Shown: piece after piece, positions 8,173 through 17,690 of the stretch
Numbering within the stretch: the stretch's first letter is position 1
Layout: every line of letters starts with the position of its first letter
From: an uncultured Clostridium sp.
GTDB taxonomy: Bacteria > Bacillota > Clostridia > Lachnospirales > Lachnospiraceae
DNA: 64,000 nt
Direction: 5' to 3'
Assembly (NCBI GenBank): GCA_900555045.1
Contig: USJW01000006.1
Coordinates: 11,760-75,759, forward strand
The notes under the pieces: model-generated
The model's database searches: none
What the model was told of the DNA's origin: nothing
The model's input: only the letters and a program-made list of their open reading frames with translations
Program-made: the position numbers and the translations under genes

Positions 8173-8185
8173 GTGATTAAGTCAC
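8173..8185. promoter_or_regulatory. Candidate Crp/Fnr-type palindrome upstream of trxA
   Basis: GTGATTAAGTCAC is a 13-base palindrome with one mismatched pair. It resembles Crp/Fnr half-sites (TGTGA...TCAC) with a 5-base spacer. It sits upstream of a TATGAT that may be the trxA -10 (8152-8157, minus strand). The regulator at 4576 is a candidate binder. This is inference from shape and position. Confidence 0.35.
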
Positions 8186-8251
8186 GCAAGTTTACGAAAG
8201 CTTAAAGTTTTTTTAAATCAGGTATTAGAGGTATAAAAATTCGACATTCTA

Positions 8252-8260
8252 TGCTATACT
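8252..8260 (+). promoter_or_regulatory. Possible extended -10 promoter for the exporter ATPase
   Basis: TGCTATACT has the extended -10 form TGnTATAnT and lies 48 bases before the chosen start. No good -35 is visible at 17 bases. It suggests the ATPase and following glycan genes start a new transcript here. Confidence 0.4.
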
Positions 8261-8308
8261 TATGCCTAAAGTGGGCAAATATGCAGAAATGAGGCAATGG
8301 AGACTGTT

Positions 8309-9730
8309 ATGCCAGATTTGAAACAGCAGACGGAATATGCGATTACTGTCAATGATGTGACAAAGGTTTATCGGTTGTATGAGAAACCCATCGACCGTTT
8401 GAAGGAGTCGGTCAGCCCGACTCACAGGAATTACCACCGCGATTTTTACGCGCTGAACGGCCTGTCCTTTCAGGTGAAAAAGGGTGAGACGGTGGGGATT
8501 ATCGGGACCAACGGTTCCGGAAAATCCACGATATTAAAGATTATCACCGGCGTTTTGACCCCGACCACGGGCGAGGTGAAGGTGGACGGAAAGATTTCCG
8601 CCCTGCTGGAGCTGGGAGCCGGGTTCAATATGGACTACACGGGAATTGAAAATATATATATGAACGGCACCATGATGGGCTACACCAAAAAGGAGATGGA
8701 CCTAAAGCTCCAGGATATCCTGGACTTTGCGGAGATCGGGGATTTCGTGTACCAGCCGGTGAAGACCTATTCCAGCGGTATGTTTGTACGGCTGGCTTTT
8801 GCATTGGCGATCAATGTGGAGCCGGAAATCCTGATTGTGGACGAGGCGCTGTCCGTGGGAGACGTGTTCTTCCAGTCCAAGTGCTACCGCCGGATGGAGG
8901 AGATCCGCCAGAGCGGCACAACGATTCTGATGGTGACCCACGACATGGGGAGTATCATCAAATACTGCGACCGGGTGGTGCTGCTAAACAAGGGCGAGTT
9001 TATCGCCGAGGGCGCGCCGGGTCATATCGTGGATCTGTACAAGAAAATCCTGGCCGGCCAGCTGGATTCCCTCAAAGCGCAGCTGGAGCGCGAGCGGAGG
9101 GAGAAGGAGGCCGTGGCGGCCGACGCCGCCGCGCGCGAGAAAGACCGGGAAGGGGATCCTGCGGGCGAGGAAAGCAGCTCCGTGCAGTTGTCGGATTTTT
9201 CCGGCGGCATGGATCTGGACGGGAAGGGCCCGCAGCTGATGAAGGACCAGCTCACCATCAACTATGAGCGCACGGAGTACGGGGACGGCCGGGCGGAGAT
9301 CTACGACCTGGGACTGATCGACGAGCGCGGGAACATCACCAACCTGCTGCTGAAGGGCGAGATGTTTACGATCCGGGAGCGGATCCGCTTTAACGCGGAG
9401 ATCCAGTCGCCGATTTTCACGTACACGATCAAGGACAAGAAGGGAACTGAGCTGACGGGCACGAACACCATGTTTGAGGGCGCCGACATCAAGCCGGTGA
9501 AGCCGGGGGACGCCTACACCGTGGAGTTTACCCAGAAGATGACGCTCCAGGGCGGTGAGTACCTGCTGAGCATGAGCTGTACCGGCTTTGAGCACGGTGA
9601 GCATGTGGTCTACCACCGGCTTTACAATGTGACCAATATCACCGTGATCTCCAACAAGAACACGGTGGGTGTATACGACATGGAATCCCAGGTGAAGGCC
9701 GTAAAAGAGCCTTACAACGAACAAGCATAA
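8309..9730 (+). CDS. ABC polysaccharide exporter ATPase with Wzt-type sugar-binding tail
   Basis: This 473-residue protein has an ABC ATPase domain (about 1-245) with Walker A GTNGSGKST near residue 68, the YSSGM signature and Walker B ILIVDEALSVGD. A charged linker (about 250-310) leads to a Wzt_C beta-sandwich domain (about 325-450) that in O9a-type Wzt recognises the finished glycan end. It should pair with the permease at 78-893. An acidic/basic low-complexity linker AADAAAREKDREGDPAGEE separates the domains. I use the ATG at 8309, where GGAG lies 6 bases upstream; the ATG at 8297 has no properly spaced site. The next gene follows after 12 bases. Confidence 0.9.
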   Translation: MPDLKQQTEYAITVNDVTKVYRLYEKPIDRLKESVSPTHRNYHRDFYALNGLSFQVKKGETVGIIGTNGSGKSTILKIITGVLTPTTGEVKVDGKISALLELGAGFNMDYTGIENIYMNGTMMGYTKKEMDLKLQDILDFAEIGDFVYQPVKTYSSGMFVRLAFALAINVEPEILIVDEALSVGDVFFQSKCYRRMEEIRQSGTTILMVTHDMGSIIKYCDRVVLLNKGEFIAEGAPGHIVDLYKKILAGQLDSLKAQLERERREKEAVAADAAAREKDREGDPAGEESSSVQLSDFSGGMDLDGKGPQLMKDQLTINYERTEYGDGRAEIYDLGLIDERGNITNLLLKGEMFTIRERIRFNAEIQSPIFTYTIKDKKGTELTGTNTMFEGADIKPVKPGDAYTVEFTQKMTLQGGEYLLSMSCTGFEHGEHVVYHRLYNVTNITVISNKNTVGVYDMESQVKAVKEPYNEQA

Positions 9731-9742
9731 AGAGGAAATCCG

Positions 9743-12700
9743 ATGAGTGATGTCAGTTATGAAATCTTAGATTTGTTTGATCAATATGGGAGCAGCCCCG
9801 AGGGAATCTTTGCCGCGCTGGCGGCGGGAGGCCGCCCGGAGCTGCTGTTTGCCCTGTCTGGCCTGCGCCAGAACCTGCTGGAGTGGTATCCCTTCACCGG
9901 CGAGGAGCAGGTGCTTGAGCTGTACTCGGACTACGGAGCCCTGACCGGCCTTTTGGCGGAGCGGGCGGCCCACGTGACGGTCCTTTACGGCAGCGACGAG
10001 AACCTGGAGGTGAACCGCAGGCGAAACAGCGGACATGGAAACATCTCCTACGGGCTTGAGGACGGGGGCTCGCGGTTTGACCTGGTGGTGATTTGCGGCA
10101 TCCGGCGGGGAACCACCGTGGAGGAGGCTGTGGAGCGCGGCTGCTCCTTCCTGGCGGAGGGCGGGACACTGATCCTGGCCTGTGAGAACAGTCTGGGCCT
10201 TCGGTACCTGGCCGGCGGCTCCCACGGGGAGGATCAGGCGGACTTTACCCGCGCGCGGGTTTTGCGGGCGTTTGCGGGCTGTGGGTTTGTGCAGACGGAG
10301 GTCTATTACCCCACGCCGGACTGGCAGCTGCCCGTGTCCATCTACTCCGACCGGTATCTCCCGGGCAAGGGGGAGCTGACGGAGGGACCCGCTTACGATG
10401 CCCCCAGGTACAGCTGCATGAACCAGGAGGCCGTCTTTGACCTGCTGGGGGAGGAGGGCGACTTCGGGCGTTTTTCAAATGCGTTTCTGGTGGTCGCCTC
10501 CAGGTCGGCGTCGGCGCGCCAGACGGTGTTTGCGAAGTACAACCGCACCAGGCGGGAGGAGTTTGCCATCCGCACCGCCATCGTGGAGGAAGGCGGGCAG
10601 CGCTTTGTGGAGAAGACCGCGCTCAATTCGGCGGGCAGCTGGCACATCCTGTCGTTCGAGAAGAAGTATGCGCAGCTCTGCGAGCTGAATCCAGGGATTC
10701 ACATCCTGAAGCCGGAGTTTGGCGCGGACGGACGCTCGGTCCGGTTTGAATTTCTGACCGGTGTGACTCTGGCGGAGCAGCTGGGGAGACAGATCTGCGG
10801 CGGCTTCGCGCCGGTGGAGGCGATCGGCCGGGCCATGGATCGGGTGTTTGATATCCCCGAGGGACAGTTGGGGGACTTCCAGGTGACGCCGGAGTTCACC
10901 GAGGTGTTCGGTGCGGTGCCGGAGATCCATGACCGGGCGTACAAGGTGAGCAACATCGACGGGCTCTTCGAGAACCTGATGGATGTGGACGGGCAAATTT
11001 ACTGCCTGGACTATGAGTGGGTGTTCGATTTCCCGGTTCCGGCCGGTTTTGTCCGGTATCGGAATCTGGCTTACTTCTATTATAAATACAGCAGTCTGAT
11101 GATCTATCACTCTCTGGAGGAGTTCCTCGGGGAGTTTGGAGTCGGACGGGAGCTGGCGGACGTCTACGGGGCAATGGAGCGGGCGTTCCAGGCGTATGTC
11201 CACGGGGACAACGATCAGGGCTATCAGGCGAACTTCCGGCAGAAGGTCACCACCCTCGGGGAGTTGGCCAAGGCTGACGGGGAGCTGGCACGCGCCAGGG
11301 AGCGGATCAACCAGCTGCAGGCGGAGGTGGAGGAGAAAAATCTCCAGATCCGCAAGGAGCAGGAGGTCCAGCGCCTGACCAACAACCATGTGGCCAACCT
11401 GGAAGTGATGATCAAGGACCTGCGGCATGAGATTGACGAGCTGGGCAAGCTCGCCACCTACCTAAACCGCCATGAGGCCCTGATCTTTAAGGTGCGGCGG
11501 AAATTGGGGGCACAGGTGAACAAGGCATTCCCCAGGGGGACGAGAAAGCGCAAGGTGTTAAATTACTGCTTCAACACGGTAAAACACCCGGTGCGCTACG
11601 GAAAGCTCTACCTGACCGCGGAGGGGCGCAGGCAGATTGAGGGCGATTTCAAGATCGGCGAGGACTATCTGACCCACGGGAAGCTGCGGTTTAAGACCTA
11701 CGATGAGGCGGCCGGGGAAAAGCCGCTTGTCTCCATCGTGATCCCCTGCTACAACCAGGTGCACTACACCTACGCCTGCCTGCAGTCCATCCTGGAGAAC
11801 ACCCAGGACGTGGCGTATGAGGTGATTATCGCGGACGACGTGTCAACGGACGCCACGGCGGAGTTGGGCCGGTTCGTGGAAGGGTTAGTGATTCGGCGCA
11901 ACTCGGTGAACCAGGGATTTTTGAGAAACTGCAACCAGGCGGCTGAGGCGGCCCGGGGCAAATATATCATGTTCCTGAACAACGACACCAAGGTGACACC
12001 CGGCTGGCTGTCCTCCCTGGTGAATCTGATCGAGTCCGATCCAAGCATCGGCATGGTCGGCTCCAAGCTGGTGTACCCGGACGGACGGCTCCAGGAGGCC
12101 GGCGGGATCATCTGGAGCGACGGCTCCGGCTGGAACTACGGGCGGTTAGACAACCCGGACAAGGCGGAGTACAACTACGTGAAGGATGTGGACTATATCT
12201 CCGGCGCGGCCATTCTGCTGTCCGTAGAGCTGTGGAAGCAGATCGGCGGCTTTGACGAGCGCTTTGCGCCCGCCTACTGCGAGGACTCGGATTTGGCCTT
12301 TGAGGTGCGTAGGGCGGGGTACCGGGTGGTCTACCAGCCGCTCTCCAAGGTGATTCACTTCGAGGGAATCTCCAACGGCACGGATGTGAACGGGACGGGA
12401 CTCAAGCGCTACCAGGTGGAGAACAGCCAAAAGCTAAAGGAAAAGTGGGCGGAGGAGTTTAAGGGGCAGTGCGTGAACGACGGAAATCCCAACCCGTTTC
12501 GGGCCAGGGAGCGCAGCCAGGGAAAGCCGGTGGTGCTGGTGGTGGACCACTATGTGCCCACCTTTGACCGGGATGCGGGCTCCAAGACCACTTTCCAGTA
12601 CCTGAAAATGTTCTTAAAGAAGGGGTATGTGGTGAAGTTCCTGGGGGACAATTTCCTCCACGAGGAGCCATATTCCACCACCCTGCAGCAGATGGGGATT

Positions 12701-13654
12701 GAGATTTTGTACGGGGACGAGTACGCGGCCGGGATCTGGGACTGGCTGAAAAAGAACGGGGACCAGATCGATTTTGCGTACCTGAACCGGCCCCACATCG
12801 CCACGAAGTATGTGGACTTTATAAAAGATTACACCGATATCAAGGTGATTTACTACGGGCATGACCTGCACTTTTTGCGTTTGGGAAGAGAGTACGAGCT
12901 GACCAGGGATCTGAAGGTGAAGCGGGAGGCGGACTACTGGAAATCCGTGGAGCTGACCATGATGTACAAGGCCTCGGTTTCCTACTATCCCTCCTACGTG
13001 GAGGTGGACGCGGTCCATGCCATCGACGCCAGCATCCGGGTTAAGGCCATCACCGCCTACGTGTATGACACGTTCCTTGAGAATATCCAGGACGACTTCG
13101 CGCTGCGGGAGGGGCTGCTGTTTGTGGGCGGCTTCGCACACCCGCCGAATGCGGACGCGGTGCTCTGGTTTGCGCGGGAGGTGTTCCCGAAGATCCGTAA
13201 ACAGCTTCCGGATGTGAAGTTTTACGTGGTCGGCTCCAAGGTCACCGAGGAGATCAAGGCCCTGGAGCAGCCGGATAACGGAATCGTCATCAAGGGCTTT
13301 GTCAGCGAGGAGGAGCTGGCCCGGCTGTACGCCACCTGCAAGGTGGTGGTCGTGCCGCTGCGGTACGGCGCCGGGGTCAAGGGCAAGGTGGTGGAGGCCA
13401 TCTACAACGGAGCCCCCATCGTCACCACCCCCACCGGGGCCGAGGGAATCCCCTTCGTGGACCAGGTTTTAAAGATCGCCGACGGCGCCGAAGCCTTCGC
13501 TAAGGCCACCGTCTCCCTCTACCAGGACAACACCCGCTGCCGCCAGCTCTGCCATGGAACCCAGGATTATATCCGAAAATACTTCAGTCTGGACGGAGCC
13601 TGGAAGGTTGTGGAGGAAGACTTTTCGCGCAAGCAATGTTCGCGCAAGCAATGA
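9743..13654 (+). CDS. Giant multi-domain glycosyltransferase (MTase-like + kinase-like + GT2 + GT4)
   Basis: This 1303-residue protein reads as at least four modules. Residues about 50-160 look like a Rossmann methyltransferase fold with a degenerate SAM motif ([11 protein letters not shown]). Residues about 262-450 resemble a kinase-like fold, with [13 protein letters not shown] near 418. A coiled coil spans about 508-572. A GT2 domain begins at about 660 ([12 protein letters not shown]), with FLNNDT near 747 and [15 protein letters not shown] near 846. A GT4 domain (about 929-1300) carries [14 protein letters not shown] and [17 protein letters not shown]. It probably adds two different sugars or residues to one glycan. 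The C-terminus ends in a duplicated SRKQ coded by a 15-bp tandem repeat. GAGGAAA precedes the ATG. Confidence 0.85.
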   Translation: MSDVSYEILDLFDQYGSSPEGIFAALAAGGRPELLFALSGLRQNLLEWYPFTGEEQVLELYSDYGALTGLLAERAAHVTVLYGSDENLEVNRRRNSGHGNISYGLEDGGSRFDLVVICGIRRGTTVEEAVERGCSFLAEGGTLILACENSLGLRYLAGGSHGEDQADFTRARVLRAFAGCGFVQTEVYYPTPDWQLPVSIYSDRYLPGKGELTEGPAYDAPRYSCMNQEAVFDLLGEEGDFGRFSNAFLVVASRSASARQTVFAKYNRTRREEFAIRTAIVEEGGQRFVEKTALNSAGSWHILSFEKKYAQLCELNPGIHILKPEFGADGRSVRFEFLTGVTLAEQLGRQICGGFAPVEAIGRAMDRVFDIPEGQLGDFQVTPEFTEVFGAVPEIHDRAYKVSNIDGLFENLMDVDGQIYCLDYEWVFDFPVPAGFVRYRNLAYFYYKYSSLMIYHSLEEFLGEFGVGRELADVYGAMERAFQAYVHGDNDQGYQANFRQKVTTLGELAKADGELARARERINQLQAEVEEKNLQIRKEQEVQRLTNNHVANLEVMIKDLRHEIDELGKLATYLNRHEALIFKVRRKLGAQVNKAFPRGTRKRKVLNYCFNTVKHPVRYGKLYLTAEGRRQIEGDFKIGEDYLTHGKLRFKTYDEAAGEKPLVSIVIPCYNQVHYTYACLQSILENTQDVAYEVIIADDVSTDATAELGRFVEGLVIRRNSVNQGFLRNCNQAAEAARGKYIMFLNNDTKVTPGWLSSLVNLIESDPSIGMVGSKLVYPDGRLQEAGGIIWSDGSGWNYGRLDNPDKAEYNYVKDVDYISGAAILLSVELWKQIGGFDERFAPAYCEDSDLAFEVRRAGYRVVYQPLSKVIHFEGISNGTDVNGTGLKRYQVENSQKLKEKWAEEFKGQCVNDGNPNPFRARERSQGKPVVLVVDHYVPTFDRDAGSKTTFQYLKMFLKKGYVVKFLGDNFLHEEPYSTTLQQMGIEILYGDEYAAGIWDWLKKNGDQIDFAYLNRPHIATKYVDFIKDYTDIKVIYYGHDLHFLRLGREYELTRDLKVKREADYWKSVELTMMYKASVSYYPSYVEVDAVHAIDASIRVKAITAYVYDTFLENIQDDFALREGLLFVGGFAHPPNADAVLWFAREVFPKIRKQLPDVKFYVVGSKVTEEIKALEQPDNGIVIKGFVSEEELARLYATCKVVVVPLRYGAGVKGKVVEAIYNGAPIVTTPTGAEGIPFVDQVLKIADGAEAFAKATVSLYQDNTRCRQLCHGTQDYIRKYFSLDGAWKVVEEDFSRKQCSRKQ
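13624..13653 (+). repeat. 15-bp tandem duplication at the end of the giant glycosyltransferase gene
   Basis: TTCGCGCAAGCAATG occurs twice head to tail (13624-13638 and 13639-13653), coding the last residues of the protein. It abuts the hairpin-rich element downstream and may belong to it. Confidence 0.85.
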
Positions 13655-13662
13655 GCCGTGCA

Positions 13663-13768
13663 AAGGTACGCTTGTGGGCGGCCGGAGGTGAGCTCGCTCG
13701 CCGCCGGCCGCCCGCGAGTGTACCTTTATGGGGCGAAGCCCGCGACTGAGAAAACGCGCAGCGTTTTC
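13663..13768. repeat. Hairpin-rich intergenic element (REP/MITE-like)
   Basis: Near-perfect inverted repeats of 23 bases (13663-13685 and 13703-13725, three mismatches) enclose further complementary GGTGAGC/GCTCGCC, giving a very long hairpin. A second perfect hairpin follows: GAAAACGC (13750-13757), loop GCA, GCGTTTTC (13761-13768). There is no T-run after either arm, so it is not a normal terminator. The shape suggests a dispersed palindromic repeat inserted between two glycan genes. Confidence 0.65.
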
Positions 13769-13836
13769 GAAGTTGCCACGGCGGACTCCCAAACAGGTAA
13801 CCAATCATCACATCACACACAGGAGGATCACATACA

Positions 13837-14544
13837 ATGCAGGCAATACTTCTGGCCGGCGGACTTGGCACGCGTCTTCGCAGTGTCGTGAGCGACCGTC
13901 CCAAGCCCATGGCCCTGATCGAGGGCAGGCCGTTCATGGAATATGTGACGCGTGAGCTGACGCGCCACGGCATCTCCGACATCATCTTCGCCGTGGGCTA
14001 CAAGGGCACCATGGTGGAGGAGCACTTTGGGGACGGCCGAGCCTTCGGCTTTCACGCTTCCTACGCCTACGAGGAGACACTCCTAGGCACCGCCGGCGCC
14101 ATCAAAAACGCAGGCAGCCTGATTACCGACGACCGCTTTTTCGTGCTGAACGCGGACACCTTCTACCAGATCGACTACACCCGCCTGGTCCATCTCCAGG
14201 ACGCGCTCAGTCTGGACATGGCCCTGGTGCTGCGCGAGGTGCCAGATGTGTCCCGCTACGGCCAGGCCCTTCTGGACAGGGACGGCCGCCTCGCGGGCTT
14301 CAACGAGAAGACTGAGGAGGCCCGCCCCGGCACCATCAACGGCGGCATCTACCTGATGCGCCGCAGCCTGCTTGAGCAGATCCCGGAGGGAAAGGTCTCC
14401 CTTGAGAATGAGATGATCCCCCGGTGGCTTGAGGAGGGACGCCCCCTGGGCGGTTTTGTCAACGACGGATACTTCATCGATATCGGGATTTCCGAGGCAT
14501 ATTACAAGTTCCAGGAGGACGTGGCCGCAGGCATCGTCCGCTAG
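13837..14544 (+). CDS. hddC: D-glycero-alpha-D-manno-heptose-1-phosphate guanylyltransferase
   Basis: A 235-residue nucleotidyltransferase of the NTP_transferase family. The N-terminus LLAGGLGTRLRSVVSDRPKP holds the nucleotide-binding loop and catalytic Arg, and VLNADTFYQ holds the metal-binding Asp. The size and RSVVSDRPKPM form fit HddC, which makes GDP-D-glycero-alpha-D-manno-heptose from the heptose 1-phosphate. GDP rather than another nucleotide is inferred from the family and from the neighbouring HddA. AGGAGG precedes the ATG. The next gene, hddA, begins 14 bases downstream. Confidence 0.85.
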   Translation: MQAILLAGGLGTRLRSVVSDRPKPMALIEGRPFMEYVTRELTRHGISDIIFAVGYKGTMVEEHFGDGRAFGFHASYAYEETLLGTAGAIKNAGSLITDDRFFVLNADTFYQIDYTRLVHLQDALSLDMALVLREVPDVSRYGQALLDRDGRLAGFNEKTEEARPGTINGGIYLMRRSLLEQIPEGKVSLENEMIPRWLEEGRPLGGFVNDGYFIDIGISEAYYKFQEDVAAGIVR

Positions 14545-14558
14545 AGAGGAGAGAGGGT

Positions 14559-15629
14559 ATGGTTATCAGAGGAAGAGCGCCGCTGCGCATAAGCTTTGGA
14601 GGCGGCGGCACGGATGTGGCTCCGTTCTGTGAGGAGCAGGGAGGGGCGATCATCGGCGGCACCATCAACAAATACGCGTACTGCTCCATCGTCCCGCGGG
14701 ATGACGACGAGATCATCGTGCACTCCCTGGATTTCGACATGACAGTGAAGTACAACACCAACGAGAACTACGTGTACAACGGGAAGCTGGATTTGGTGAC
14801 CGCGGCGTTAAAGGCCATGGACATCAAGCAGGGCTGCGAGGTGTACCTCCAGTGCGACGCGCCGCCAGGCTCCGGCCTGGGCACGTCCTCCACGGTGATG
14901 GTGGCCATGCTGACGGCCATGTCCCGCTGGAAGGGGACCATGCTGGACGCCTACGCCCTGGCGGATCTGGCCTACCAGGTGGAGCGGCTGGATCTAAAGA
15001 TCGACGGCGGCTACCAGGACCAGTACGCGGCCACCTTCGGCGGCTTCAATTTTATCGAATTTCACGGGCGCAACAACGTGGTGGTGAACCCCCTGCGCAT
15101 CAAGAAGGAAATTATCCACGAGCTCCAATACAATTTGCTGTTGTGCTACACCGGTAAGATCCATGTGTCGGCCAACATCATCAAGGACCAGGTGCAGAAC
15201 TACGAGAAGAAGGACGCCTTCGAGGCCATGTGCGAGGTGAAGGCGCTGGCCTACGCCATGAAGGACGAGCTGCTTAAGGGAAATCTCCACAGCTTCGGAA
15301 AGCTCTTAGACTACGGCTGGGAGAGCAAGAAGCGCATGAGCAGCAAAATCTCCAACCCGGAGATCGACATGCTCTACGAGGAGGCCTTAAAGGCCGGAGC
15401 CCTGGGCGGAAAGCTTCTGGGCGCGGGCGGCGGCGGTTATCTTCTGATCTACTGCCCCTACAACGTGCGCCACAAGGTGGCGGAGCGGCTGGAGCGGATG
15501 GGCGGCCAGCTGACGGACTGGAATTTCGAGCTGCGCGGAGCCCAGAGCTGGGTGGCGGACGACAACCGCTGGCAGTACCGCCAGGTGAAGGTCCACATGC
15601 CCAACGGGGAGTACCGGTTTGACATTTGA
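14559..15629 (+). CDS. hddA: D-glycero-alpha-D-manno-heptose-7-phosphate kinase (GHMP kinase)
   Basis: At 356 residues this is a GHMP-superfamily sugar kinase. It starts RGRAPLRISFGGGGTDVAPF, typical of HddA and its relatives, has the ATP loop PPGSGLGTSST near residue 107, and ends with the third motif KLLGAGGGGYLLIY. It phosphorylates C1 of heptose 7-phosphate to give the alpha-1,7-bisphosphate. It lies between hddC and gmhB. GAGAGG precedes the ATG. Confidence 0.87.
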   Translation: MVIRGRAPLRISFGGGGTDVAPFCEEQGGAIIGGTINKYAYCSIVPRDDDEIIVHSLDFDMTVKYNTNENYVYNGKLDLVTAALKAMDIKQGCEVYLQCDAPPGSGLGTSSTVMVAMLTAMSRWKGTMLDAYALADLAYQVERLDLKIDGGYQDQYAATFGGFNFIEFHGRNNVVVNPLRIKKEIIHELQYNLLLCYTGKIHVSANIIKDQVQNYEKKDAFEAMCEVKALAYAMKDELLKGNLHSFGKLLDYGWESKKRMSSKISNPEIDMLYEEALKAGALGGKLLGAGGGGYLLIYCPYNVRHKVAERLERMGGQLTDWNFELRGAQSWVADDNRWQYRQVKVHMPNGEYRFDI

Positions 15630-15656
15630 CGGGCGATGGCGCGAAGGAGTTTAGAG

Positions 15657-16250
15657 ATGGACAAGGTTGTATTTCTGGACCGGGACGGGACGATCAACGA
15701 GGAGGTCAATTACCTGTACCGGCCGGAGGATTTTAAATTTCTGCCCGGCGTGCCGGAGGCCCTAAAATTGCTCTCGGATGCCGGCTACCGCCTGGTGGTG
15801 GTGACCAACCAGGCCGGGGTGGCCCGGGGCTACTACAGCGAGGAGGACGTGGTGAAGCTTCACGGCTATGTGAATGAGCTGCTCACGCCCTACGGAACCC
15901 GGATCAACGCGTTTTACTACTGCCCCCACCACCCGGTGCACGGGATCGGGCGCTATAAGACCGTGTGCACCTGCAGAAAGCCGGAGATCGGCCTGTTTGT
16001 AAAGGCGGAGTCGGACTTCCAGGTGGACAAGGCGGCCTCGTACATGATCGGGGACAAGCTGTTGGACGTGGAGGCCGGGAAGCGCTACGGCGTGACCTCC
16101 GTGCTGGTGGGCACCGGCTACGGCAGGGAGTGCCGGCTGGAGGCCGAACAGGGCGGAAAAAAGCCGGTCTACGATCACTATGCGGACACGCTCCCAGAGG
16201 CGGCCCGATGGATTTTACAGAGGGAAAAGGAGGAAGAATCCCATGAATGA
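15657..16250 (+). CDS. gmhB: D-glycero-D-manno-heptose 1,7-bisphosphate 7-phosphatase (HAD)
   Basis: This 197-residue HAD-superfamily phosphatase opens with FLDRDGTINEE (nucleophile Asp and acid/base Asp), followed by VVVTNQAGVARGYY and the zinc-binding C-x-H/C cluster CPHHPVHG...CTCRKP typical of GmhB. It removes the 7-phosphate from heptose 1,7-bisphosphate. The ATG at 15657 follows GAAGGAG; the ATG at 15636 lacks a site. Its end overlaps gmhA by 8 bases. Confidence 0.9.
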   Translation: MDKVVFLDRDGTINEEVNYLYRPEDFKFLPGVPEALKLLSDAGYRLVVVTNQAGVARGYYSEEDVVKLHGYVNELLTPYGTRINAFYYCPHHPVHGIGRYKTVCTCRKPEIGLFVKAESDFQVDKAASYMIGDKLLDVEAGKRYGVTSVLVGTGYGRECRLEAEQGGKKPVYDHYADTLPEAARWILQREKEEESHE

Positions 16251-16878
16251 GATGGAACAGCTGGATGTACTGATTGAGCGGTATCCGGTTTTGGCGGGAA
16301 TCCGCGGCCAGGTACTGGCGGCCTACGAGATTATGCGGGAGTGCTATGAGGGCGGAGGAAAGCTCTTGGTGGCCGGAAACGGCGGCAGCAGCTCGGACAG
16401 CGAGCACATCGTGGGCGAGCTGATGAAGGGATTTATCAAGCGCCGCCCGGTGACGGAGGAGTTCGCGAAAGCCCTTGAGGCAGCGGACCCGGAGCGCGGG
16501 CCGGAGCTTGCGGCCAAGCTTCAGGGCGGCCTTCCCGCCATCGCGCTGACCGGCCATGCGGCCCTCTCCACCGCCTACCTAAATGATGTGGACGGCGATC
16601 TGATCTTTGCCCAGCAGCTCTACGGCTACGGTAAGCCGGGGGATGTGTTCCTTGGAATTTCCACATCCGGAAACTCCAGGAACGTGGTCTACGCCATGGC
16701 GGTGGCAAAGGCCAAGGGGTTAAAGACCATCGCCCTCACCGGGCGCGACGGCGGCATCATGGGGCGCACGGCGGACGTGGCGGTCATTGTGCCTGAGACG
16801 GAGACCTACAGGATCCAGGAGCTGCATCTGCCGGTGTACCATGCGCTGTGTCTGATGTTAGAGGAACATTTTTTCTAG
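16243..16878 (+). CDS. gmhA: Sedoheptulose-7-phosphate isomerase (SIS domain)
   Basis: A 211-residue SIS-domain isomerase with GNGGSSSDSEHIVGELMKGF near residue 46, the GmhA substrate-binding signature, and a second phosphate loop GISTSGNSRNV near residue 138. It converts sedoheptulose 7-phosphate to D-glycero-D-manno-heptose 7-phosphate, the first step of the pathway whose other three enzymes lie just upstream. AAAGGAGGA precedes the ATG, which lies inside the end of gmhB. Confidence 0.92.
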   Translation: MNEMEQLDVLIERYPVLAGIRGQVLAAYEIMRECYEGGGKLLVAGNGGSSSDSEHIVGELMKGFIKRRPVTEEFAKALEAADPERGPELAAKLQGGLPAIALTGHAALSTAYLNDVDGDLIFAQQLYGYGKPGDVFLGISTSGNSRNVVYAMAVAKAKGLKTIALTGRDGGIMGRTADVAVIVPETETYRIQELHLPVYHALCLMLEEHFF

Positions 16879-16891
16879 AAGGAGCGAATGA

Positions 16892-17677
16892 ATGGAACAC
16901 AAGCACGTATTCGCCATCTGCGCGTATAAGGATTCACCGTATCTGGAGAGCTGTATCCGCTCCCTGAAGGGGCAGCGGGTTCAGTCCCCGGTCATTCTGT
17001 GCACCTCCACGCCCAGCCCTTACATCGACGGGCTGGCCGGGCGCTACGGGATACCGGTCTACGTGCGGGAGGGCGCCAGCAACATGCGGGACGACTGGAA
17101 TTTCGCCTACCACATGGCGGACGGGGAACTGGTGACCATCGCCCACCAGGACGATATCTACCACAAGGACTACGCGGCGGAGCTTCTCCGCGCCTACGAG
17201 CGCTACCCGGACATGAGCATGTTCACCTCCGACTACGTGATCGTCAAGGACGGCAGGCTGATCGCGCACGACCGGATGCTCCTTGTGAAGCGGTTGCTGC
17301 GCCTGCCCCTTCGGATTCCGGCCTTAAACGACCGTCCGTGGGTGAAAAAGCTTCCGCTCATGTTCGGAAATCCCATCTGCTGCCCCGCCTCCACCTACCA
17401 GAAGCGGCTGCTGGGCGAACCGCTGTTTCTGGAGGACTACAAATTCGCGCTAGACTGGGCGAATCTGCTGGCGTTGGCCCAGCGGGAGGGCCGGTTTATC
17501 TGCGCAGAGCGCCCGCTTATGTACTACCGGGTGCATGACGGGGCGACTACCAAGCAGTGCATTGTGAACCATGACCGCTCCAGGGAAGAGGCAGAGATGT
17601 TCCGGCGCTTCTGGCCGGAGCCGGTGGTGCGGCTTCTGATGAGACACTATCAGGCCGCGTACGACGAGTATCAATAG
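16892..17677 (+). CDS. Family 2 glycosyltransferase
   Basis: A 261-residue single-domain GT-A enzyme. The N-terminus is VFAICAYKDSPYLESCI, followed by YGIPVYVREGASNMRDDWNF and a metal-binding-like AHQDDIYHKDY near residue 88. It probably adds one sugar in the cytoplasm to the lipid-linked glycan. The donor cannot be told; GDP-heptose is a reasonable guess from its place right after gmhA. GGAGCG precedes the ATG, and the next gene starts 13 bases after its stop. Confidence 0.83.
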   Translation: MEHKHVFAICAYKDSPYLESCIRSLKGQRVQSPVILCTSTPSPYIDGLAGRYGIPVYVREGASNMRDDWNFAYHMADGELVTIAHQDDIYHKDYAAELLRAYERYPDMSMFTSDYVIVKDGRLIAHDRMLLVKRLLRLPLRIPALNDRPWVKKLPLMFGNPICCPASTYQKRLLGEPLFLEDYKFALDWANLLALAQREGRFICAERPLMYYRVHDGATTKQCIVNHDRSREEAEMFRRFWPEPVVRLLMRHYQAAYDEYQ

Positions 17678-17690
17678 GTGGTAGTGCTGA

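Noticed and set aside
14559..16878. Heptose genes as evidence for LPS core
   Set aside because: The set is the GDP-alpha (hddA/hddC) type used for capsule, O-chain and S-layer glycans, not the ADP-beta (hldE) type of LPS core.
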